Shown here one piece after another: positions 14,233 to 22,532 of a stretch of 29,393 nucleotides of DNA. The stretch is from Clostridiales bacterium (GTDB lineage Bacteria > Bacillota > Clostridia > Lachnospirales > Lachnospiraceae). Both the position numbers and the translations under genes were made by a program. The notes beneath the pieces were generated by a model. The model was given only the letters and a program-made list of their open reading frames with translations. It made no database searches and was not told where the DNA came from. The stretch covers positions 10,583 through 39,975 of the forward strand of contig JAHZHG010000002.1 in NCBI GenBank assembly GCA_019420425.1. The letters run 5' to 3'. The first letter of the stretch is position 1. Every line of letters starts with the position of its first letter.

Positions 14233-15015
14233 TTATCTGCCGGCGGAGGAGGGTTTCTCCTTCAGCAGTTTGTCATAGGCGGAATTGCGTATGCCTGCAT
14301 AAACAATCAAAAACACGCCCGCCGCGACAATCATCAGGAGCAGGGCCGCGCCCATATCCTCCAGCAGCCCGATGCCCAGCATTCCGGTGAGCATTACCGG
14401 GCAGACGCTGAGTACGCACAGGCCGATGCCGATAGCCAGCATAACCGCAAACTGCTGGCGGAAGCCCTCTTTTTCTTCCTCTATCCATTCCCGGTCCCGG
14501 CGGGACAGAGAAAACTCCCCTTTATCGATGTAGGCATACGGAGACATGGAGTTGCCGCCTATGATAAACAGCATAACAGCCACAGCGACAAAGGCCAGCA
14601 GGCAGATCACTCCCACGGTTCCGAAAAGATCCGCGATGCCCGCCCCCAGAAAGTCTCCTATGCTGCCCAGCAGGACCAGCACCGCGGTTCCCAGGATACA
14701 CAGGCCCACGCCCGTTGAGATCCTGCCGGCAAATCTGCGGGTATCCAGCCAAAAGGCATCGATCTCCTCCCGGCTCATCGGAGGCTCCTGCCCTTGCTGC
14801 GGCTCCTCCAGCCCCAGCTCCCGGATTAGCTCCTCCACGCTGCCAAAACCGGCGATTACCGCGCCTATGGCCTCATGCTCGCTGCTGCCGTTCGCCTTTA
14901 GCTCCTCGTACTTTTCCAGCATATTGGCAAGGATTTCCTCCTTCAGGCGTTCCAGACGGGCGTCCGCCGGATACGGACGAAACATTTGCTCCACATAGTT
15001 GCGAATCGTTTCCAT
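14233..15015 (-). CDS. PadR-associated membrane protein (permease prefix / DUF1700-like)
   Basis: A 260-residue protein. Residues 1-70 are a cytoplasmic helical domain (METIRNYVEQMFRPYPADAR, then EEILANMLEKYEEL and AIAGFGSVEELIRELG-like sequence) of the permease-prefix/DUF1700 type. About five hydrophobic segments follow: about 98-118, 125-152, 190-208, 210-225 and 228-245. Genes of this type usually sit directly behind a PadR-family regulator, as here, and such pairs respond to envelope stress or control envelope transporters in some Firmicutes; that role is inference. The ATG has GAGGAGGAAGAG upstream, inside the PadR gene. Confidence 0.75.
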   Translation of the reverse strand: METIRNYVEQMFRPYPADARLERLKEEILANMLEKYEELKANGSSEHEAIGAVIAGFGSVEELIRELGLEEPQQGQEPPMSREEIDAFWLDTRRFAGRISTGVGLCILGTAVLVLLGSIGDFLGAGIADLFGTVGVICLLAFVAVAVMLFIIGGNSMSPYAYIDKGEFSLSRRDREWIEEEKEGFRQQFAVMLAIGIGLCVLSVCPVMLTGMLGIGLLEDMGAALLLMIVAAGVFLIVYAGIRNSAYDKLLKEKPSSAGR

Positions 15016-15343
15016 ACTCTTCCTCCTCTAAAAACCGGCTGATCACTTCCCGGGTCAGCTTCCACTCCTCTTTTTTCTCCCGCAGATACTTCCTTCCCTC
15101 GGGGGTAATCGTATAATACGTCCTTGGCCGGCCGTATGTCTCCTCCCCGGTATAGGAACGGATATATCCGTTTTTTTCCAGTCGGTTAAACGCCGAATAT
15201 AGGGTTGTCTCCTTCATCACATATTTTTCCTCTGTGATCCGGCGGATCTGTCTGGAAATGGCATATCCGTAGGAATCGCCGGACGAGAGGAGACTCAGGA
15301 TTATTGAATCGTTGTATCCCCGTAATACGTCGCTGCTGATCAT
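14873..15343 (-). CDS. PadR-family transcriptional regulator
   Basis: A 156-residue reading frame from the ATG at 15343 (GGAGG seven bases before it). Residues 1-110 are a normal PadR winged helix: GYNDSIILSLLSSGDSYGYA, then ETTLYSAFNRLEKNGYI and the wing GRPRTYYTITPEGRKYL. The expected end is near FLEEEE at about residue 109, where the downstream gene starts. Instead the frame runs on for 47 codons in a second frame over the DUF1700-like gene, giving a Gly/Ser-rich tail that matches no PadR domain. This 143-base overlap could be real or could reflect a lost stop codon or a frameshift. A frame extension upstream of 15343 is spurious. Confidence 0.85.
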   Translation of the reverse strand: MISSDVLRGYNDSIILSLLSSGDSYGYAISRQIRRITEEKYVMKETTLYSAFNRLEKNGYIRSYTGEETYGRPRTYYTITPEGRKYLREKKEEWKLTREVISRFLEEEEYGNDSQLCGANVSSVSGGRPSGTPEGGNPCQYAGKVRGAKGERQQRA

Positions 15344-15355
15344 GGCCTTTCCTCC

Positions 15356-15391
15356 ATCTGATGGAGTAATTACTTTATCTGATGGAGTAAT
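15356..15391. promoter_or_regulatory. Repeated operator-like sites upstream of padR
   Basis: The 15-mer ATCTGATGGAGTAAT occurs twice (15356-15370 and 15377-15391), 21 bp apart, about two helix turns. Overlapping this, 15369-15391 is a 23-bp imperfect palindrome with ATTACT/AGTAAT arms. The block lies over the padR ribosome-site region and between two divergent genes, so it is a likely PadR operator. Confidence 0.65.
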
Positions 15392-15449
15392 GTTAGCACA
15401 GACATTTCTGCCCGTCAATATGCTTTTCATAGAAATCCGTAAAAAAGTG

Positions 15450-15458
15450 TGGTACACT
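15450..15458 (+). promoter_or_regulatory. Candidate extended -10 promoter for the VWA/MoxR pair
   Basis: TGGTACACT is a TGn-extended -10 box ending 6 bases before the ATG at 15465. If used, transcription would start at or next to that ATG, which also has no ribosome site. No clear -35 box is present. Confidence 0.3.
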
Positions 15459-15464
15459 CTGACC

Positions 15465-17018
15465 ATGAACAATACGAATCATCCATCGGTAAAATATACT
15501 TATACGGAAAATAAACGGCTGCTTCGGGAGCTGGAGGCCCTGGAGGCGGGAGAAACGCCCGATTCTGCCTATCTGCGCAGCCGGCTTCGCCCCGCCCTGG
15601 AGGAGCTGATCCGCAGCAGGAGAATGAACGGGCTGTACCGGCTGGCAGAGCTGAATATAATCTCTCCGCAGCTGGCCGGACAGTACGCCCAGCTGGCCGC
15701 CGGCTGGGGGAATCCGGAGGCGGCAGCTCTGCTGTACCAGTACAGTCCCAAACCTGCAGACTGCTCACACAGCGCCGGGGCAAATGGACGGATTCCGTCA
15801 GCGGCCGCCGGAAATTCTCCGGAGGGTCTTGCCCTGCGGGTGCTATTCCAGTGCCGGAAGGAGCTTTCTCTGGCGCTTCCCGGGCTTTCTGCAGCCTTTT
15901 ATGCCCTCGTTCCGTGCTCCAGCCAGGAGCACATTCTGCTGGAAACGGACGGCAGGCTCCTGTATTACCAGCCGGAGTCTCTCCTCTGTGCCTACCGCCG
16001 CGACCCCTGTGCCGTAAACCGGCTGTATTTCCATGAAATGCTTCACTGCCTGTTTCATCATCCCGATCTGGCCGGGCAGCAGGAAGCCTTTTGCGACGAC
16101 GCCGTAAATACGCTCCTGGCCCGGCTGGAGCTGCCCTGCATTCATACCGGTTCTGCTCTCCGGGACGATCACCGCTTCTGGGGAAAGCGGCAGGATACGC
16201 GCATCTCCTCCTCTCCCGGCAGCCAGGACGGCGCCAGCGGCAGCGGAAGCGGCAGGGACGGCGCCCCGGCTTTTCTGCCGCCCCAGGCAGAAGCCCTGCT
16301 AAAGCGCCGGCTGCTTGCCTGTATGCAGGAAATCCGTGAGCCCCGCTTCCGCAGATCCGGCACAGGCGCCGGGAACGGTCTGGCCTATCTGACGCCGAAA
16401 AAGCCCCCGGTTTATGATTACGGCACGCTTCTGCGTCTCTGGGCCGTCACGCGTGAGGAGCGCTCCCTGGATCCGGACAGCTTTGACCCGATCAGCTACA
16501 CCGCCGGCCTTGCCCGCTACGGAAATATCCCGCTGATCGAGCCTCTGGAAACCCGGGAAATGCACAAGCTCTGTGAGCTGGTGATTGCCCTGGACACCTC
16601 CGGCTCCTGCAGCGGAGAGCGCATCCGCCGCTTTCTCGATGAGACCTGGGCGCTGCTTTGCAGTGATTCCTGGTTTTTCCGGGAAATGAACCTGCATATC
16701 CTTCAGTGTGACTCCATGATCCAGGCCGACGTCAAGCTCACCTCCCGCGAGGAGCTGCGGGCATACGGAAGGGAAATCGCCGTCCAGGGCTTTGGCGGCA
16801 CCGACTTCCGGCCGGTATTTTCCCACGTAGAAGAGCTGATCCGCAAAAAAGAATTTACCCGCCTGTCCGGCATCATTTATTTCACGGACGGCCAGGGCAT
16901 TTTCCCCGAGAAAAAGCCGCCCGTCGAAACCGCCTTCGTCCTCACCAGCGCCGACGCCGATCAGGTCGAGCTGCCCGACTGGGCCCTGCGGGTGAGGCTG
17001 CCCGAGCGGGTACGCTAA
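15465..17018 (+). CDS. VWA-like protein with HExxH metallopeptidase-like domain (DUF2201 type)
   Basis: A 517-residue protein with two parts. The N-terminal half has LYFHEMLHCLFHHP, an HExxH zinc-site motif (H190, E191, H194), with a possible third ligand in EAFCDDAVN. A Gly/Ser-rich linker (about 248-270) leads to a VWA-like domain: LVIALDTSGSCSG (MIDAS D377-x-S-x-S) and FGGTDFRP. This is the layout of the DUF2201_N plus VWA-like family, which is nearly always paired with a MoxR ATPase, here 33 bases downstream. Such pairs are thought to act as chaperone or metal-insertion machines; no target is known. The ATG at 15465 has no ribosome site. The frame is open back to 15312, but the upstream part crosses the padR operator and reads as non-coding, so the start is uncertain. 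Confidence 0.8.
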   Translation: MNNTNHPSVKYTYTENKRLLRELEALEAGETPDSAYLRSRLRPALEELIRSRRMNGLYRLAELNIISPQLAGQYAQLAAGWGNPEAAALLYQYSPKPADCSHSAGANGRIPSAAAGNSPEGLALRVLFQCRKELSLALPGLSAAFYALVPCSSQEHILLETDGRLLYYQPESLLCAYRRDPCAVNRLYFHEMLHCLFHHPDLAGQQEAFCDDAVNTLLARLELPCIHTGSALRDDHRFWGKRQDTRISSSPGSQDGASGSGSGRDGAPAFLPPQAEALLKRRLLACMQEIREPRFRRSGTGAGNGLAYLTPKKPPVYDYGTLLRLWAVTREERSLDPDSFDPISYTAGLARYGNIPLIEPLETREMHKLCELVIALDTSGSCSGERIRRFLDETWALLCSDSWFFREMNLHILQCDSMIQADVKLTSREELRAYGREIAVQGFGGTDFRPVFSHVEELIRKKEFTRLSGIIYFTDGQGIFPEKKPPVETAFVLTSADADQVELPDWALRVRLPERVR

Positions 17019-17051
17019 CGCCATCCAAACCGTCAAAAAGGAGAATTTGCC

Positions 17052-18719
17052 ATGAATATACAGGAAGCGAAAACTGAGCTGATCCGCACCGTCCGTGCTT
17101 ATACCAGCCGGGATGCCTTGGGCAATCCGGATATTCCGGCTGTGCACCAGCGCCCCGTTCTGCTAATCGGCCCTCCCGGCATCGGCAAAACCGCAATTAT
17201 GGAGCAGGCTGCCGCCCAGTGCGGCGTAGCTCTGGTTTCCTATACCATCACCCACCACACCCGACAGAGTGCGGTGGGGCTGCCCGTAATCCGGGAAAAG
17301 GAATATAACGGAACCCTCTATTCCGCCACCGAATATACCATGAGTGAAATTGTAGCCTCCGTCTACGAAACCATGAAGCGCACCGGCCTGACGGAAGGTA
17401 TCCTGTTTATCGATGAGATCAACTGTGTTTCCGAGACCCTGGCCCCGACCATGCTTCAGCTGCTGCAGAACAAGACCTTCGGCAGCCACCGCATCCCGGA
17501 AGGCTGGGTTATTGCCGCCGCCGGGAATCCGCCGGAGTATAACCGCTCTGTCCGGGAATTTGACATGGTCACCCTGGACCGGGTAAAAAAAATCGAGGTT
17601 ACCGCCGATCTGGCCGCCTGGAAGGCTTATGCCGGCAGCCATGGCATACACCCTGCCATTCTGGCCTATCTGGAGCTCCATCCGGAACAGTTTTACCGGG
17701 TGAAGCGGGAAAACTATACGCTGCAGTTTATCACCGCCCGGGGCTGGGAGGATCTCTCCCGCATCCTGCTTACCTATGAGAAGCTGGGGATACCCGCGGA
17801 TGAAGGACTGATTATCCAGTATATCCAGGAGGAAGAAGCCGCCCGGGACTTTGCCCTGTTTTTGCAGCTCTATGACCGGTATCAGCGGAGCTGGCCGGTG
17901 GACGAGGTGCTGGCCGGCGCATGGAAAGCAGCTGCCCCGGAAAAATCCGCACCGTCCTCTGCCGGGCCGGACACCGGTGACGGGAGAGGCTCTGCACCGC
18001 ACAGATCCGCGCCATCCTCTGCCGGGCCGGGCATCGGTGACGGGAGAGGCTCTGCACCGCACGGGATGGCTGTGCCGGCGCGGATGGCCGCAGCCCCGTT
18101 TGACGAGCGTATCGCCGTTATCCAGCTGCTTACGGACAAAATCAACCGTGCCTGCGAAGGGTACCAGGCGGAACTGCGGCAGTACGACCGCCTGTCGGAG
18201 GCGCTTTCCGGGCTTTTATCCCCCGGCTCCGCCGCAAAAACTCAGCTGCACACCTGTTCCGGGCAGCTGGAAGCCCTGCTTGCCCGGCGTCGGGAGATTT
18301 TAGAAACCAAAAAGTCCTCCGGTATCCTGACAGCGGACGACGCGCTGGACGAGCCTGCGCTGCTGGCCGACATCGGCAAACTGCTGGCCGCCGTTAAAGG
18401 AGAGGGCATGGCCGATGAAGAGGCCCGGCGCTGTATCACCGATTTTCTGGCAAAAAAAGAACAGCCTCTCCGGGAATCTGCCGCGCAGATTTCCCGAATG
18501 CTGTCCAATGCATTTCTATTTTTGGATACCGCCCTGCCGGATCAGACGGAAGCCTCTCTGCTGACCGCCGGCCTGTCCGCCTGTCCTGCGGCCATGTCCT
18601 TTATCCACAGCCACGGCTGCCCGGAATATGATGCGGCCAGCCGCCGGCTCCTTGCCGGAAAGGAAAGGGATCGGCTTTTAGCCGAAATTGACCGCTGCAT
18701 CCCGTCCGCAGACGCCTGA
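17052..18719 (+). CDS. MoxR-type AAA+ ATPase with C-terminal extension
   Basis: A 555-residue protein. Residues 1-290 form an AAA+ module of the MoxR group: Walker A GPPGIGKTA (40-48), Walker B GILFIDEINC (Asp121, Glu122), and sensor-1 AAAGNPPEYN. Residues 297-336 are two copies of a Ser/Ala/Pro/Gly-rich 20-mer encoded by an exact-length 60-bp tandem repeat. The remaining 215 residues are charged and helical, without a domain that I recognise, so the protein is longer than a typical MoxR (about 300-330). AAGGAG lies eight bases before the ATG. It belongs with the VWA-like gene upstream in a two-gene operon. Confidence 0.88.
   Translation: MNIQEAKTELIRTVRAYTSRDALGNPDIPAVHQRPVLLIGPPGIGKTAIMEQAAAQCGVALVSYTITHHTRQSAVGLPVIREKEYNGTLYSATEYTMSEIVASVYETMKRTGLTEGILFIDEINCVSETLAPTMLQLLQNKTFGSHRIPEGWVIAAAGNPPEYNRSVREFDMVTLDRVKKIEVTADLAAWKAYAGSHGIHPAILAYLELHPEQFYRVKRENYTLQFITARGWEDLSRILLTYEKLGIPADEGLIIQYIQEEEAARDFALFLQLYDRYQRSWPVDEVLAGAWKAAAPEKSAPSSAGPDTGDGRGSAPHRSAPSSAGPGIGDGRGSAPHGMAVPARMAAAPFDERIAVIQLLTDKINRACEGYQAELRQYDRLSEALSGLLSPGSAAKTQLHTCSGQLEALLARRREILETKKSSGILTADDALDEPALLADIGKLLAAVKGEGMADEEARRCITDFLAKKEQPLRESAAQISRMLSNAFLFLDTALPDQTEASLLTAGLSACPAAMSFIHSHGCPEYDAASRRLLAGKERDRLLAEIDRCIPSADA
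17941..18060 (+). repeat. 60-bp tandem repeat, two copies, in the MoxR-type gene
   Basis: Copies 17941-18000 and 18001-18060 align without gaps; for example GTGACGGGAGAGGCTCTGCA occurs in both. Being a multiple of three, the unit adds 20 residues per copy in the linker behind the AAA+ domain. Confidence 0.92.
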
Positions 18720-18742
18720 TGCCGGCCCATTGTCCGGCAGGC
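18714..18742. other. Hairpin between convergent genes
   Basis: GCCT(18714)...GCCGG pairs with CCGGC...AGGC (to 18742), with a 3-base bulge and an 8-base loop. It sits in the 35-base gap between the MoxR-type gene and the editing-protein gene, but there is no T-run on either strand, so its use as a terminator is doubtful. Confidence 0.35.
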
Positions 18743-18754
18743 GGCGGCTTGCGC

Positions 18755-19327
18755 TTACTTTGCCAGGTCTACCACACCGTAGGTATGCCCGATATGCGGC
18801 AGTACCTTTTCCAGCACATCCTTTGTTTTCAGGCGGATGCTGGAGGTGTTGATGCAGGGATGGCAGCCCAGATATTCCCCCTCTGCCACCTCCCGATCCA
18901 GATACAGCTGCACCTGATTTTCCCGGTCATTCATCAGGCCCATGACGCTTACGCTGCCCGGCTCAAGCATCAGGTATTTCTCCATAAATTCCGGCCCGGC
19001 AAAGGAGAGCCGCGAACTGCCGATCTGGCGGCAGAAATCCCTGGTAACAAACCGCTTCGTTCCCGGCATCATCAGCAGATAAAACTTTGTCTTTTGCTGA
19101 TTGCAGAGAAACAGATTTTTGCAGATCGTCGTTCCCAGTCTCTTGTCGATGTCATGACACGCCTCAATACAAGGCGTCGCATCGTGATCCAGCCGGATGT
19201 AGGAAATCCCCAGTCCGTCCAGCATGTCGTATACCGCCACCTCCTTTGCCAGACGGCCGCTGGTATCAGCAGGCCGCCCGGTGTAGGTGATGGGGTCAAT
19301 CCAGATTTCCTTTAGCTCTTCGTTCAT
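18755..19327 (-). CDS. Prolyl-tRNA editing protein, YbaK/ProX type (PrdX-like)
   Basis: A 190-residue protein of the YbaK/aminoacyl-tRNA deacylase fold. It has LGISYIRLDHDATPCIEACH, CKNLFLCNQQKTKFYLLMMP, and LEPGSVSVMGLMNDRENQVQ, matching the stand-alone ProX/PrdX group related to the prolyl-tRNA synthetase insertion domain. Members hydrolyse Ala-tRNA(Pro) in trans. It is the last gene of the minus-strand run beginning with the proline T-box and proS, which fits this role, as type 3 ProRS lacks its own insertion domain. It lies 20 bases after the broken surface-protein gene, with only a weak GAGG eleven bases before the ATG. Confidence 0.88.
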   Translation of the reverse strand: MNEELKEIWIDPITYTGRPADTSGRLAKEVAVYDMLDGLGISYIRLDHDATPCIEACHDIDKRLGTTICKNLFLCNQQKTKFYLLMMPGTKRFVTRDFCRQIGSSRLSFAGPEFMEKYLMLEPGSVSVMGLMNDRENQVQLYLDREVAEGEYLGCHPCINTSSIRLKTKDVLEKVLPHIGHTYGVVDLAK

Positions 19328-19347
19328 CGTTTTTTATGCCTCGTCTC

Positions 19348-20847
19348 TTATACTGCGTGCCATACTCCGCCCGCATCGATAATCCCGCCACTGATGGTGA
19401 TGTTTACCGCCATTCTTCCGTTGGGCAGCAGATAGTACCAGTTCCCGCCGTCCAGGAGCCAGCCGGTTTTCATTGCTCCGTCGGCCTGGAAATAATACCA
19501 GTAGCTGCCGATTCTCTGCCAGCCGGTTTTCATCATCCCGTCAGAAGCCGTACCGAAGTAATAGTATTTGCCGCCAATATTGCGCAGGCCATAGACCATG
19601 CGACCGTTAGACAGGAAATAGTACCATTTACCGCCGGTCTGCAGCCATCCGGTCTGCATCACGCCGCTGCTCTGGAAATAATACCAGTAATTACCGATTT
19701 TCTGCCAGCCGGTCTTCATTACGCCGTCGGAGGATGTCCCGAAATAATAGTATTTGCCGCCGACCTTCTGCAGGCCCCAGGCCATACGGCCGTCTGCCAA
19801 AAGATAACGCCAGCTGCTGCCGCTCTTTAACCAGCCCGCAGCCCGGGAGCCGACTGGTTTACCGTAGCCTGACGGATACAGATAGTACCAGTAATTGCCA
19901 ATCTTTTTCCAGCCGGTCTGTTTTACATCCTTCACATAATAGTACCAGTTCCCGCCGGAAGCGATCCAGCCGTTTTTCTGGACAGTTACGGTCACCTTGC
20001 ATCTTGCGCTGATTCCGCTTTTCAGTTTTGCGGTGATATAGGCCGTTCCGGCTTTCTTCTTTGCCGTCAGCTTACCGGTCTTTGCGTTTACCGTTACCAC
20101 CGATGTGTTGGAGGATGTCCAGGAAACTATGCTGTCTCCCTTTGTCATCTTTGTTACCTTCAGCGCAGTGCTGCTTGCCCCGCCCTGCATGGCCAGGGAG
20201 GTTTTGCTCAGCGTAATCGTTGGCTTCAGCTTTGCCAGCGTCCTTGTCTGCACAGTTTTGCAGCGAGAGCACGTCCTTGTCTGCTTTCCGGCGGCCAGGC
20301 AGGTGGCTGCCTTCGTGGTTTTCCAGCTGCCATAGGAATGGCCCAGCTTTGTGATCGCTTTTGTCTGCTTTGCTCCGCAGCGGGTACAGGTACGGGTGCT
20401 GACGCCGTCTGCCGTACAGGTGGCCGCCTTTGTCGTCTTCCAGCTGCCGTAGGAATGGCCCAGCTTTGGTATGGAAGTCCGCCTTGAGGTGTCCTCTTTT
20501 CCGCAGTGCGTACAGAAAATGCCTTTGCTTCCCTCACCGGTACAGGTGGCCGCGGTAATCGTCCGGTAGGATGTGCTCCACTCATGAGAGATGGTTACAT
20601 TCTGCGTTACCGTCAGTGTTCCCAGCTGTGCCTTCACCAAAACCGTCCCCGCGCTCTTTGCCGTCAATACCCCTGAGCTGCTTATGGTCGCCAGCGACGA
20701 GTCGGACACACTCCAGGTAAACGCGTCGGGGACAAGTATAGTCTTTCTCAGGGCATCATTCCCATCGGAATTGGTCACATAGAACTGGAGCGTATCTCCC
20801 TCCGTTAACGATGTGCTCCCGGAATACGCCATAGCCAGTCTCAGCAT
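19348..20847 (-). pseudogene. Surface protein with Ig-like and cell-wall-binding repeats (C-terminal part of a disrupted gene)
   Basis: The frame gives 499 residues from an internal ATG at 20847. Order: an Ig-like BIG_2 domain (about 10-86, ATISSSGVLTAKSAGT); three Cys-x2-Cys repeats (97-205) with GHSYGSWKTTKAATC twice; a second BIG_2 domain (208-290); and about nine choline/cell-wall-binding repeats to the end (TGWQKIGNYWYYFQ type). These repeats anchor proteins to the Gram-positive wall. There is no signal peptide here: the signal peptide is in another frame just upstream (20841-21050), so as it stands the part would not be exported. It lies between proS and the editing-protein gene. I take it as a pseudogene produced by an internal deletion with a frameshift; a translated remnant remains possible because ATGCTGA couples the two frames. 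Confidence 0.8.
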
Positions 20848-21050
20848 AGAAGGCGCTGCCTCAACCCGGCGACCGCCCTTTCCTTATTTACCAGGGCTAA
20901 TACCTCCTGGGCCGCGCTGTAATCTGCCTTGCCGGTTATGGAAAGGGTAACATTACTTTCCGCGGAAGCCAGGCTTCCCACTGCCAGCCACAGTATGCAG
21001 CTGAGCATAGTCAACAAGATGTGTCTAACCCACGTTTTCCCCTTTTTCAT
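20841..21050 (-). pseudogene. Signal peptide and truncated CAP-domain start of the same surface protein
   Basis: A 69-residue frame with a clear signal peptide (KKGK, hydrophobic ILLTMLSCILWLAV, then GSLASAES), followed by SAAQEVLALVNKERAVAGL. That last segment is the usual first helix of a CAP/SCP (PR-1-like) domain. After AVAGL the frame breaks and stops; the continuing sequence is in a different frame and moves straight into the Ig-like region, so the rest of the CAP domain, normally about 120 residues, is absent. The ATG has AGGAGAAGG upstream and lies 21 bases after the proS stop. Confidence 0.75.
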
Positions 21051-21071
21051 TTTCCTTCTCCTATTCCGGCT

Positions 21072-22505
21072 TTAGTACGCCTTTCCCCAATACACCAGCT
21101 TTTTCGCCGGTTTTCCACAACATACGCATACGTCGGATACCTCCTCCTGCACAAAGGGCATACATCTGGAGGTACACATAGCCTCCTCCTTGATCTTATC
21201 CTCGCAGGCCTGGTCGCCGCACCACATTGCCTTGATGAAGCCCGGCTTTTCGTCGGCGATCTGTTTAAATTCTTCCATATTTACTGCGGTATAGGTGTGG
21301 CTGTCGCGATGTGCTCTGGCGCGCTCCAGCATTTCCTGCTGCATAGTATCCAGCACCTCGCCTACCTTAACCGGCAGCTCCCCGATGGGGCATTCAATCT
21401 TCTCCCGGGTGTCTCTGCGCACGATCACCGCCTTTCCGGCCGCGATATCCTTGGGCCCCAGCTCGATACGTACGGGGATGCCGCGCATCTCCTGCTCGGA
21501 GAATTTCCATCCCGGGCTCTTGTCGGAATCGTCCAGTTTTACCCGATAGTCCTTCAGCATGGCCTTTACCTCGGCCGCCTTCTCCAGAACGCCTTCCTTC
21601 TTCTGCTGGATCGGGATTACGCAGACCTGAACGGGGGCGATTCTGGGCGGAAGCACCAGGCCGCTGTTGTCGCCGTGTACCATGATGATGGCGCCGATCA
21701 TACGGGTGGTCATTCCCCAGGAGGTCTGATGGACGTATTTCAGCGTGTTATCCTTATCGGCGAACTGGATATTGAAGGCCTTGGCAAAGCCGTCGCCGAA
21801 GTTGTGGCTCGTACCGGACTGCAGGGCTTTTCCGTCATGCATCAGGGACTCGATGGTGTAGGTGGCCTCCGCGCCTGCAAATTTTTCTTTGTCTGTCTTC
21901 TGGCCGCGGATAACGGGGATGGCCAGAACCTCCTCGCAGAAATCGGCGTAGAGGTTCAGCATCTGGATAGTTCTCTCTTCAGCTTCCTCTGCCGTTGCGT
22001 GGGCGGTATGGCCCTCCTGCCACAAAAACTCCCGGGAACGCAGGAAGGGTCTGGTGGTCTTTTCCCAGCGGACTACGGAGCACCACTGATTGTATACCTT
22101 TGGCAGGTCGCGGTAGGAATGAATGTCATTTGCGTAAAAATCACAGAACAGGGTCTCTGAGGTCGGTCTTACGCACATCCGCTCCTGCAGAGGCTCCAGT
22201 CCTCCGTGCGTCACCCAGGCCACCTCGGGGGCAAAGCCTTCTACGTGATCCTTTTCCTTCTGCAGCAGGCTCTCGGGAATAAACATGGGCAGATATACGT
22301 TTTCCACGCCCGTCTCCTTAAACCGTCTGTCCAGCTCATGCTGGATGTTCTCCCAGATGGCGTAGCCGGCCGGCTTGATCACCATACAGCCCTTGACACT
22401 GGTATAATCAATCAGCTCCGCTTTCTTCACCACATCGGTGTACCACTGGGCGAAATCCTCCTCCATGGAGGTAATCGCCTCTACTAATTTCTTTTCCTTT
22501 GCCAT
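21072..22505 (-). CDS. proS: Prolyl-tRNA synthetase, type 3 (archaeal/eukaryotic-like)
   Basis: A 477-residue class II aminoacyl-tRNA synthetase that attaches proline to tRNA(Pro). Motif 1 lies in NVYLPMFIPESLL, motif 2 in RWEKTTRPFLRSREFLWQEG, and motif 3 region in GTSHNFGDGFAKAFNIQ. The C-terminus has a Cys-rich zinc element (CTSRCMPF, CVCCGKPAKK) and ends in Tyr (YWGKAY), both marks of the archaeal-type enzyme. It lacks the bacterial editing insertion, which is consistent with a free editing protein two genes downstream. The start is the ATG at 22505 behind AAAGGAGAG; a frame open to 22559 only runs into the leader. It is controlled by a T-box with a CCC specifier. Confidence 0.95.
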   Translation of the reverse strand: MAKEKKLVEAITSMEEDFAQWYTDVVKKAELIDYTSVKGCMVIKPAGYAIWENIQHELDRRFKETGVENVYLPMFIPESLLQKEKDHVEGFAPEVAWVTHGGLEPLQERMCVRPTSETLFCDFYANDIHSYRDLPKVYNQWCSVVRWEKTTRPFLRSREFLWQEGHTAHATAEEAEERTIQMLNLYADFCEEVLAIPVIRGQKTDKEKFAGAEATYTIESLMHDGKALQSGTSHNFGDGFAKAFNIQFADKDNTLKYVHQTSWGMTTRMIGAIIMVHGDNSGLVLPPRIAPVQVCVIPIQQKKEGVLEKAAEVKAMLKDYRVKLDDSDKSPGWKFSEQEMRGIPVRIELGPKDIAAGKAVIVRRDTREKIECPIGELPVKVGEVLDTMQQEMLERARAHRDSHTYTAVNMEEFKQIADEKPGFIKAMWCGDQACEDKIKEEAMCTSRCMPFVQEEVSDVCVCCGKPAKKLVYWGKAY

Positions 22506-22532
22506 TTTTCGCTCTCCTTTACTTTCGGGTAA

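Noticed and set aside
17941..18060. Tandem repeat as a possible CRISPR
   Set aside because: Only two adjoining 60-bp copies, in frame inside a coding gene, with no spacers.
16299..18062. Two long minus-strand frames (282 and 299 residues)
   Set aside because: They mirror the VWA-like and MoxR genes; GC-rich sequence keeps antisense frames open. No domain seen.
18755..19327. Link to a selenium-dependent proline reductase (prd) cluster
   Set aside because: The protein is PrdX-like, but no prd gene lies nearby and the T-box/proS context explains it better.
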